Source: Salvator merianae (taxonomy: Eukaryota; Chordata; Lepidosauria; Squamata; Teiidae). From it: a DNA stretch of 64,000 nt. The notes beneath the pieces were generated by a model. That model worked only from the letters and a program-made list of their open reading frames with translations, did not search any database and was not told where the DNA came from. Of the stretch, positions 28,701-40,700 are shown piece by piece. Position numbers and translations under genes: made by a program. How positions within the stretch are numbered: the first letter of the stretch is position 1; every line of letters starts with the position of its first letter. The DNA is taken from NCBI GenBank assembly GCA_003586115.2, contig QVOM02000126.1:4250683-4314682 (forward strand), read 5' to 3'.

Positions 28701-31700
28701 TTGTTCCCAAAGGACCTGGAAGTAATTAAGCATATTCAGGATGTTCTACCCTGCACCCAGCTACAAGGCCCCTTTTCTGGCCTATTACCTGGATTGAGAA
28801 TACAACAGGAACACCAATATGTAGCACATTTGGCAAACTACCACCCCTTAACTGCCTTTTCTCCTCGCCTGTGGATTTACTCAGCACTGAAAAAGCATTC
28901 GTTATGCTGATGCATGCAAGTCTCCACACTTGCCCAGAGGGCATCCAAGAACAAATACATTTTTTTCATGGGTGTGTGTGTGTCTTACCTCTTTTCCCAC
29001 ATGCTTGTCCTGAAGCATGTCCTGGACTCTTTCCAAGTTGCACTTCACATCCTTAAGTTTCAAAGAAAGGCTCTCTGCTTCTTGCTGAAGGCCTGGACTA
29101 TCATTAGTGGGCTTATCTTTGCAGTCATCCAATAGTTGTGTCACTTTCTGTTCAATCTCTGCTAAACTAACCTGGGACATGAAACAGTTAATCATTCACT
29201 TTTCAATGACCTCAACATTTTTTTAAGCTCATATCTTAGAACAAGACGGCCAGTGGCCCGTTTTCATCCTCATTTTGGCCTTTGGAAAGGCATGCTTTTT
29301 AAAACAAATGACAAAGCTTCTGCATAAATATGTTAAATGAAGACAGTTAGGTAAGAAAGAAACTAGCAGATCAGAGCAAATTTTCCATACCATCATTAAG
29401 TAAAGCCAAGAGTGCCAAAACAGCACCAAAATTGACATCATAATAAATTCATTAGTCTTTAAAATTCTACAAGCTTCTTCGCTGATTTTCCTTTAGTGAC
29501 TGGCAGTTTAGTTATACATGCAAGCCGCTCTATCATGGAGAGTTTGGGATGCCCACTCAGTGGTACCTAATGGATATTTCACCTCTGCACATAACCAAGC
29601 AGGAGTTATTGCAATGAATTTGAACATTTGCTCCATTTATTTATTTATTTTTCTATTCCACCTATACCCGGAGATCTCAGAGCAGATCACATTAAAGTTA
29701 TTATAAAAGCAGATAAAATAGATTATGTAAAACCTGTTCTGTTCATTTGCCCCCTATCTTTTCCCCCCCTAAATTGTTCATCTGTAATTTTTTGGTTGCT
29801 TTTCTTTTAGAAGCTATGGACCTACAGCTCTCAGAAGAGACATACTAGCTGGGGCTGATCCAGCCTGCAGTCCAAAATATCTGAAAGGTATAAGAAGCTA
29901 ATGAAGCCAATTTGGCAGAATAATCTAAGCAGAAACGTTTACACTCTGCATGTTGACAGTGGGGGAGTTAAGAGAGAGGAAGGGAGGAGGAAAGGCGAGA
30001 AAAAGGAAAGAAAAGGAGTTCTATGACTACAAAAGATGAGGAGGTGGGATTTGCAAGTAACTGTTGCAGAATATAATGATCCTATGGCGGGTTCTTGTTT
30101 CTGTAGCTGTTTCTGAGGATATTTTATTCAGGTGTTGTCTGCACAATGCTGTCCATCACCTTTACCTTCCAACATCATGGAATAAACACCCGCAGCTAAG
30201 AACTTAACATTCTCCATTTTCTTGGTTGCCGCTCAATGGCACTGGCCATTTTACAAGTCACCCCAACTCCTCAGCAGATGTCACTGTACTTGTGGGTGGG
30301 GAGAGGGCAAGCACTGGTGGACAGACATGATTGCCTACAACTTTACTTTTCTGCAACCCAGCATGGCAATTCCGGAAGACAGTCATGCTGTACTGGGGCA
30401 TGGTTTCAAGCTGAAGATGCTCCACGCAGCAGAACAAGCAGACTTGTTAAACTACTGATGGTAAGAGGGGTCTCTTTGGTAGAAGTTGGAGAGGGAAATT
30501 GACAAGAAAACAAATCTTTAATTTCTGTCTTGTACAAACACAGTTCTAGCTGGTGCTTCTCTCTTCCTTGCGCTTATAATCCTTTTTGGTGGCAAGTACA
30601 TAGGAACATAAGTGAAGTCCTGCTGGAACAGGTCACAGCCTATCCAGTCCAGTATCCTGCCTTACACAGTGGCTTCTGGGCATTCTCAAGCAGAAGACAA
30701 AGGCAAAAGCTTCACCTGGTCTCCACTCCTTGCAAATGGACTTTCGAGGCATCCTGCTCCTCTCTCCAAGCCAGAGGCATCCATTCTAGTAGCCACTGAT
30801 ACACCTGTGCTCCATGTATTTGTTCAATCCCTTAGAATATAAGAGGAGCCTTGCTGGATCAGGCCACAACCCATCTAGTCCAGCATCTTGTCTCGCAGTG
30901 GCCCACCAATTGCTTCTGGGCATTGTCAAGCAGAAAACAAAGGCAAAACCTCAATCTGCTCTTGACTCCCTGCAAATGGCCTTTAGAGGCACCTTGCCTG
31001 TCTCTCCAATCTGGAGGCAGTACCTAGGCATCCATTCTAGTAGCCTGACATCTCTGAATTTGTCTATCCTTTCTTAAAGTTATCCAGGCCAGTTTTTGTC
31101 ACCACCTCTTCTGGTAGGAAATTCCACGGACTGATGACTTGTTAAGTGAAAAAAAACCTTCCCCTTCTCAATCCTGCCCATCAGCTTCATAGAGTGCCCC
31201 CTAGTTCTAGTGTAGACTGAAAGAGAAAATACTTTTTCTCTATCCGCCTTCTTCATATCATGTATGATTTTATATACTTCAATCAGGTCCCCTCTTAAAC
31301 GCTGTCTTTCAAGGCTGAAGAGGCCAAGACATTGCAGCCTGTTTTTGTAAAGAAGGTGTTCCAGCCCCATGATCATTCTAGTTGCCCTTTTCTGCACCAT
31401 CCCCAGTTCCAGAACATTCTTTCTGAGGTGAGGTGACCAGAATTGAACACAGTATTCCAAGCGTGGCCTCACCATAGATTTATAAAGTGGTACGACAACT
31501 CTTATCAACTTATTTTCTATTCTCTTCCTATTTATCCCCAGCATTGCTTTCTCACTGCTGCTGTGTGCTGGCTGGACACCTTCATTGAGATGTCCACCAG
31601 ACAGGGCCAGGAATCCCATATTTGCTGCACTAACAATGTCAGTCAGTTCAGGTTTAGTCCCTTATGCTCAACTCATCTCTCCTCACAGAGGAATCACCAG

Positions 31701-34700
31701 CAGAGGCAGCTGCAGCTATTACGTCAACATGCCTAAATGAGAGGGAAAGGTGGCCGGTTTATGAGACGGCAGCAGTGACCTTTGGCCAGCTCAGCTTACC
31801 TGGCAAGCAGCTAGGTGTTGCTCCACCGTCTGCTGCATTTGTCGGCTCTGGGTTTCTGATCCCAGGGTCTCTTTGGCTTGTTTTAGCCACAGTTTCAGCT
31901 CAGCTATTTGTGCCTGGCATGCACGGAGCACCTGAGCAGGCTCGGAGCCGGGCCTACAGGGATCCACAGGTTCCTCGGCATCTCCCCGCAATCTCCGTAA
32001 GGGGTCGTCTGTGTTTGTGATCTGAGGCGAAGAGGCTTTGCTCTGGAAGGAAGAAGAGTCAAGCAATGCAATGTGCTTCAGAGCAGTTTACGTGGGGTCA
32101 AACAGAAGCCTAAAGCAGGTAGGTCACAATCCTCACAGTTGGCGGATTAGAGGGAGGGAAAAAACAGAAAGAAAAAGTAAGCCCGGCTGCCAGTTACGCC
32201 ATGTGACCTGGTGCAACAGGTTTCCTAGCAGCCGATTTGCATTTACATAGGTAGAGCTGAGCTCATACAGGAACCTCGGCTGACTCACAGATCATTAAGT
32301 GGCTGTCCCAGAAGGACACGCAGGTAATTGTTTTTCTGCTGTGCCTAAGATCCTAGAAGCAGCCATTCAGGGCTGGATCATAATCTAATGTTTACAAGCC
32401 GCTTCCTGGGGTCTGAATGGAATTCAGACCAAAGGAAAAAACAAATTAAAGGAGAAACAGCAGTTCCGATTTAAAAATAAGCTTAATTTTAAAAAGCAAT
32501 GTATAGCTGATACGTGAGCGTGCCTGTTTTGTGTTTCTGCTGTTGGCTGATTGCATCTGCCACTATTATTAAAGAACACGAAACTCTTGAGATTTCAGAA
32601 CTGTTTGATAAAAACATGCAATGCCACTTTTTAAAAAGGGAGCCAGGAAGAAACATGGGAAATCATAGGTTTGTCAGTTTAACATTTGCTCTAAAGAAAC
32701 TAATGCAAACAGTTTGCGACACCCCCACAATCACACCCAGGCTTCTCTCTGCTTCCTCCATCATGCCCACAACCTCGCTGGATCACACAGCGCCATCCTC
32801 TCTTCTTCCCAAATGTGTTAATGCCATGTCCAAGATCCTGTCTCAGCCTCTCACCCCTTCTCTGATCATGCCATACCCATGCCCAGATCATGCCCCAGAC
32901 TACTTCCTTTCACAACTGCAACCCATCAATCCTCAGGTTGTATTCCCCCATCCCCTCTTCACCCCCATCATGCCCTACCAAGCCCTGGACCACATCCTGC
33001 CATTCCCCTATTCTGTCTGCAGGATCTTGCCTGGTATTCACAGATCACATCACTATTGCCAGACACACTGACCATGGCTGGAGTCCTGCCTCCTCTTTGT
33101 CTACAAGGCCTTCTAGAATAGAAGGCTACGGGCCTATTCGCACTTGATGATAGCAAGCATTGGGTCTGCAATGCTGGATTGGGCTACACGATGACCAATC
33201 TGGCCTTGTGAGGCTCAATCGGGCACATGCCCAATCATCGAAGCGGCAGCGACTGGCAGGCCCATACAGTGCACAGACGTGACCAGCCAAATGCTGGTAG
33301 CCGGCTTCAGGTAGGTTTGTAGGCCCCATAGTGCAGACGGTGTCTGCACATTGGGGTCTATTTCACCTTGGAATGGGATAATTATGCAAATAGGCCCCCA
33401 TAAGTCCTTCCTGAGGGCCTAGCACACATACATCCACTTCCTGCAAAGGCTTCAAATTGCCCAGGGCTTTGTGTTGCATGACTGGGGAAGGCGGGGTGGA
33501 GAGGATCGGGCACAATTGAGTGGAATTGAACTGACAACTATTCATCAAATCCCACCCCCTCCCAGTTCTACTAATTTTCTAACCAAATCCTGAACTTTTA
33601 GTGGGCTTTGGTCCGAAAACTAACCTAGCAGTTTGACCTCAGTTTATACAGTTTAGCTATTCATACTGAAACGCTTCATCGCGTCTCTAGAAAAAGGCCA
33701 GTTCCACATTCATGATGGGATAGCAAATAAAACTGCCAACATTCTAGTGCCATTATATAAATTAATGGCTGAGTCAAACTTAAGAGCATAGGACACAGTT
33801 TACCTTGCCAAATTTCATACAGAATATAGCAGGATTGGATTCCAAAACGGGCAACTAACTGTTATAACCCACTCTGAGACCTGGGGATATAGGGTAAGAG
33901 AGAAATGCAAAAAAAATAAAAATAAAAAATACTACAATGATGAAAGGACTAGCACAGTTCTCCTAAGAAGAAAAGCTTAGTTTTAGGACTTATTAATTTA
34001 GAAGAGAGCTACTGTAAGTGAGGAGGCATATGACAAAGATAAATAAAATTATACATGTTCTGGAAAAATCTAGAGAAGGTTTTCTCACTTTCCCAAAATA
34101 AGGGACCCAGGAATCACCCGATGAAGATGAACCTCGGAAGATCCAAGACAGATGAATGAAATAATTTCTTCATATACCAGCATTAGATGCAACGATGTCC
34201 ACCAGTTTTAATGGCTTCAAGAAAAGGACTGGATAATACCTTGTAGGGCAGGCTATCGATAGTTACTAAGTCCGGATGACTGTGTGACTACCTCTAGGAT
34301 TAAAGGCGGTGTGTGCCTATAAATAGCAGAGGCTTCCTTAATCCATCACCATTTCCCACAGATGCTGTATTTGTCTGTATAGGAAAGCTTTCACTGATCC
34401 CGTCACTCTCCAGATATTTTGAACTATAACTGCTAACAGCCTCAGCCCAAAAGGCCAAAACACGTTGTATTTATATATTTTTCTATTCTTTTCTTTTTAA
34501 TGGAGGTTCTCAGGGCATGATTAGGTCCAAAGCCGTCACAACCATTCAAGTCCTCATAACTTCATAAGCTTCACATGCTTTCAGATCCTAACCCTATAAA
34601 AAATAACCTGATTTCTCTCATTTCAGCAGCAATTTGACAGCACTAACATTCTTAACATTCTAATTTCTAATAATCAGTGCATCTACACTCATTGCTGCCT

Positions 34701-37700
34701 ATACATTTCAAAGCCAAAGGGGTTGACCACTGATCGGAATGTATCACATAGCGTCTCTGGGTCATCTGCATCTGTTTTCTGAAACTAAGAGCTAAGAATG
34801 AGTTATTTTTCTTTTGAAGGTGTGGGGGCTGTGAAGCTAAAATGGAGTTTTGTGAGGAGGATTATGGAAGTCTGGAGCAATATACAGAGTGCATTTCAGC
34901 TTGAGCAAAAAGTAGGTAGTAGAATGTGCACAGCCAAGACTAATCAGCTTGGGCTAGGAACCAACTTACACACAGAAGATACAGGATAGCTGATAATATC
35001 CCGTTGTAAATCAGTGTGTTCATTAAAACTGGCAGGAAATGTTTGGAGTGTGTTAGGAAATGGGAAACATAAGATAGTAGAGAAAACTCTTCGTTGTAGC
35101 CCGATCTGTTATCAGCTATGTTGAAGGTCGACTGTATCCAGTTAGTGATATTACGCTTTCTTTATATTTTCAAATGTAATTGGACAAAAGTATGAATATG
35201 TATGCCTGAATCACGCCTATTATAATTTGCTCATTTTGTATTACTCTATAAAGCTTTGTTTTGATAACCGAAAAATGCGACTCCATTGTTTTTGATTAAT
35301 GTCAAAGTTGCCCTAGTGCACTAGTAAATAATAAAGCTGCAGCTTTGCCTTGATTTTTGTTTGGTCCCGTTGATTTCTACAACAACACTTGTACAACTCA
35401 TGAGAAAGTTAAAACTCCTAGACATGGTAAACTCAGTAAAGGGTGGTTTTTCTTTAAGATAAATGTTCCCATCTCCACTTCTATTTTTAGAAAAGAGAGG
35501 TAATTATTTTTCAATTTTTGGCAGAACTGAGATCCAAGGTACTGATCCTACTCTCAAAAAGATCACTTAAATGCAAGTTGCTATTTAGGGCTGCAGTGTA
35601 ATGTATTTTAGGCATCCAAAGAATTGTGCATGTTTTCTTCTGCATGATTTAAGACCCATAATAACTTCCTCTAAAGCTTTTAAAGAAACGTGCCATCCCC
35701 CCATTATAAATTAATGTTAAGCATGTATTTTGTCACAGACATCCTAGGAATAATAACCACTTGGCACACTACACAAATCATAACATTAGTTAACATCCCA
35801 GTCCTTGAAGGCTCTCTTGGATTGTTCATCACATCTCCATTCTCGTTCCCAGTCAGCATCACTCTACATTCCAACACTCTGACAAGTTTGCATCTCTATT
35901 CCCACACAAAGCCGTAACGACCTCTATTCATGCAGAAAGCCTTAACAACCACTGTTATATTGAACTTGTCACCTCATCACTACACCCCAGAGTTTTGTAT
36001 TTCTCAGTGGCGTAGCAAGGGGGGGCGGTGCGCCCCAGGTGGCGCGTTGTCTGGGGCGGCGCCCGCCAGTGCGCGCTGGGTCCGGCCGCCCGCATGGCCG
36101 CCGGTTTGCCGCTTCACCGGCACGCTCGCTCGGTCGCCCCGCCCACATGTCAGCCGGCAGTCATCAGGGTGGCAGCGGGAGTAGGAGGCTACAGGGCGGG
36201 GCTCCCTCACTAGCGCTCGTCTGCCGCCGCTTCGCCCTGGGGGGCAGAACGTTTAGCTATGCCGCTGGTATTTCTATTGCTATTTACAAATACAGCTTGC
36301 CTATTAGATGCTTTACTCCATGCATCTAATGAAGTAGGCTTAGTCTAAGAAAGCTCATGCTACCAACTTCTTTCTCTATATCTTCTCTAAGGTGGTACTT
36401 GTCAGAATCGCCACCTACGCCCCTTTTTCCATAAACCAGCAACACAGACTCAGCAGTGAGATGTTCCTTTATTGTCAATAACAGAATACTGAGGGCAGCT
36501 GAGAGCAATAGGGTATAACAGTTCAACTTATCTGACAGTTCTCTGTCATAGACTAAACATTTCTTGTTTCCAGGTGCCCAGCATGCCACCTAACCAGCAA
36601 ACAAGGGGAAAGGTTGGATCAGTGAGGATAGCAAGCAGGTAAGGCTGGACGTTGGGAATGTGCAAAGGTGGCTGGGCAGAAGTCAACGCACTGACACTAC
36701 TAGACTACTAGACCTCCCTTGCTTAGACTACTAGACCTCCAGACTAACATGGCTACATCTTTGAATTCTAATGCTTGAAAAATATTAATTATTACAACTT
36801 TAACTTTGCCTAATATTTTGTTTACAATTGATATCCATTTATTTCTATGGATTAATTCATGAAACAGAATATTTCCCATAGAAAACAGCCCACTGAAAAT
36901 TTTTCTCAGCAAAAAAACTTGCTCCATTATACCCTTTTATCACAGAAGCAATGTTATTAGAATTGATCACACTGCTTGTTGCCAGAGCTATTTAGGACAC
37001 CTGGACTAAAGCAGATGTTTAAATAAAATGTATAGAATTTGCTCCTGACATTTTCACAATGCATTTTGCCCTACAATACAGCTTTGCTTCTACATACGCT
37101 TACTTTATACTTACATCATCATGGAATGAACTGTCTTCGACTTCTTCAACCAGGGAAGGAAGAAGAGACAATGACCCTCGCTTTTTCAGCTATAATGTAC
37201 ATGAAGAGATGTAACACAGTTATTATAAAAGCCAAAAAAAAGGCATTTTATCCTTTTCAAAGCTGAATGTTCCCCCACATCCTTATAAAACTAAGTACCT
37301 TTTAATCTTGGTACATTAGGAGGTCACAATCTGACCAAAAGCAAAGCACTTTAAAATCCCAGCGACTTTCACAAGAGTGAAGCTACTAACATTCTCACTG
37401 AATTGAAGATTTTATGTCCAGTGAAGAAAAGGAGAGCTCTCACAGTTTTAATCAGTTTCATAACCCATAATAGGAAGCTGATCCAAAGCGAAAGCTAAGG
37501 GCAAAGCCTCTGTTAACCTTCACTCTCTTGAATTCTGGAATAAGACAGCAATTGTGATTTCTCAGGTTGGGATAATCCCACAAATAACTAAAATTTATTT
37601 ATTTATTTATCTGCATTTTTATCCCACCCTATAACTGAAGGTCTCAGGGCGGGTTACAATAATTAAAAAAGCCCCAATGTAAAATGGACTATGAACAACT

Positions 37701-40700
37701 GAAGGCAATTAAAGGGGCAGAGCAAAACAATAACAACAACAATATCTTGCTTGTCTTGGGTTTGGGGTTGTTATGCTGCACTCCATAGTTCTGCTTTGAA
37801 CCTAAGCTTTTGGGTATGGTTATGATATCTATCTTCAGAGGATATGATTCCTAGAAGAGTCAAATGCAACTGCTAGAAGATGCAGATTCAACTACTAGAG
37901 TGAAATGCAACTGATATGACTGCTAGAAGAGTCAAAAACAATAGTTACATTTGACTCTTCTAGCAGACCACCTCTTTCAATATAGACCTGTGAAACAATT
38001 AAGATCTTTTGGGGGTGGGTGGGTCCTGCTGTGGGTACTATGAATCACTGAATGTCAATCACAGTTGGGCCTTCTCTGTGGTGGCACCCACCCTCTTGAA
38101 TAGTCTCCCCTCAAATATCTGTAGGATGCCTACACTTCTGATTTTTTAGGTGCTAACTGGAAACTTATTTTTTTGCCCAGGCCTTTTTGGAGTGAATGTT
38201 TGCTTGTTTCCCCATCCTTGATTTTAATTATGTTATCATACAACTATTATGATTTTAGCTTTTTTATTCTTTGTACCCATTTCAAGATTATATTTTATAT
38301 ATAAATATTTTAAATACAAAAGTCTATAATACTTAAAATTATACAACATATTAAAAGCAAACAGCTGTATTTGACTTTTCCAGCAGTCATATCCTCTGAA
38401 AATGGATATTGTAAGCAAATCCAAAAGTTTAGGTTGCAAGCAGAACTAAGGAACACAGCATAACAACCCAGAAACTGAAATAAGTGAGATGAAAACTGGC
38501 CTTGGGAGCCTCCATTCTTCCATAACAATAATACTTATACCGCCTGGCAATAACAGACATTGCCTTAGCATAACAACCCTTGAAGATCCACTTTTTAAGT
38601 CACAATAGCAAAGAAAGCCTTTTGTTTCTTTCTCAGGTAACAATCATAACTTTCATTTCTACTGCTAGGAAACAAGAAAGAATTTTCATAATATAATGTA
38701 CAAACCAAGCACTGAAGTTTACCTTTATTACCAGTATTATTTATTTATTTACACAAAAGTCTCGGGGTGGGGGGAGGTTAAAACAATACAAAAAGAAGAT
38801 GGAAAATAAACACACTAAAAGCAGTGACAGGGCCTGAACATGGAGAAGAGAAACTGTTTCCTTAGCCAAAGGCCAGGGTGAATAGTGCGTCTTCACAGCT
38901 CTCCTGAACATGTAAAAGTGAAGGTGTCTGGCACACCTCAGGAGGGAGACTATTTAATAGTTTGGGGCCACTACTGAGAAGACCTTATCCCAGGTGCCCA
39001 GTCTTTTGTACTGAAGGTGGTGGTATAGCCAGGAGGGCCGGTCCTGGAGATCTTTAGGAATGGGCAGGTTGACATGGGAGAAGGCGTTCCTTTAGGTATT
39101 AGTATGACCCCCTTACCTATTTGATCGCTCTAGCAAAAGAGATCCAGTTCAGGATACTGTTTAAACACGTCTTTAAAAGATTTTTGCCTACTTTTAATTA
39201 CTAACAATGTAATCCTAACTAGGTTGATTCCAGAGTAAATCCCATTATGCTCAGTGGTGTTTACTATCAAGCCAGTAACGTTGGGATTGTTCTGTATGCA
39301 ATTCCTGAAAGGATTACATAATAGTAAAATGAATGAACTTACAATATCAAAGAAAGGTTATTAGCATGATATTTCAAAGAGTTTACCTACATGAACAAAG
39401 ATAGACTAAATCTGGTGTGACTGCTCTATTCAATAACTCACTGTTAAATTGGCATGATTTATTTAAAGAAAGGACATATTTTAATGGCAAATATAACTGA
39501 CTCATTCCCATTACCAGCCGAAAAGAAAAATGGTAAAAAACGGATCAAATAGACTGAATGTTACTTATAGCTTACCTTAGCTTTTATCAAGTTTAATCTA
39601 ACACAGAAGTATTTTAGTGTATTTATTGAATGAAAACGATTAAGTTACCCACGAACAAAATTCATTCTGGCTGAATAAATCTAATATTCACTAAGCTAGG
39701 AATAAGGAAGAACTCTACTAACTTCTATAAGTTAGGAATACATTCTGGACCTTTACGCACTTTCCATGTTAGAATGGGATAATTATCCCATTCTTACGTG
39801 GAGTAGACCCCACAGCACGGACACTGTCTGCACTGCGGGGCTGGAAACCTTACCTGAAGCCAGGTAAATGCTGGTAGCCACGCCCAATCCTTATCACGGC
39901 AGCAGCCAGGAAATGTCTGGCTGCTGCCGTGGCAACTGGCAGGCCAGTGTAGTGCACAGGAATGCACAAGCACGATCAGTGCATTGCACTGGCTTGGATG
40001 CTGCAATGCCAGGTAAGTGCAAATGCACCTTACCAGGAAGTGACTATCACCCTCTGGTAAGGTTTTGGAGATCTATTTGGGGCTCCATAGGTGTAGTGAC
40101 CAGGAGCGGCTGTAACCCGCTCCTGGCTGCTCGGGCTTCTGTAAGGTGTGGACACACTTGTGTAGCAAACATTCTAATCGCTTGCTAGTAGCAAGTGCGA
40201 ACAGGCCCTCTCTTTCTGATTAATTTTCAAAATAAAAATACTGTAAGTATTTTAAAACAACTGTTTTAAATATTTAAATGTAAATTTAAATATTTTTTTA
40301 AAACTGTTCTATTGTTTTCTCAACTTACTAAAGCAATATTTGGTAATATCTATTAGAAAAAAAGAGAAAAGATTGTAAAAGAGCTCCATATTTTTTACAC
40401 ATTATTTAATACCTTTCCACACAACTTCTTGTCAAGGTCTTGAACTGGTTTCCATAAAAGTTTAAAAACACAGCTAACATGACTTTAAAAAATTTAAAAA
40501 TTGTATAAAAACCAGATTTAAGACTGGGGGTCTAGCAGCACCTTAGAGACTAACAGAGAGAAAGAGGTTGGTAGCATATGCTTTCGTAGAGTAAGCCTAC
40601 ATCATCAGAGTAAAGTATCTACGGACAGACCTATATAAGCAATTCACATACAGGGACAGACCTATATAGACCTATTCACATACACAGCTTGCCTATATAG

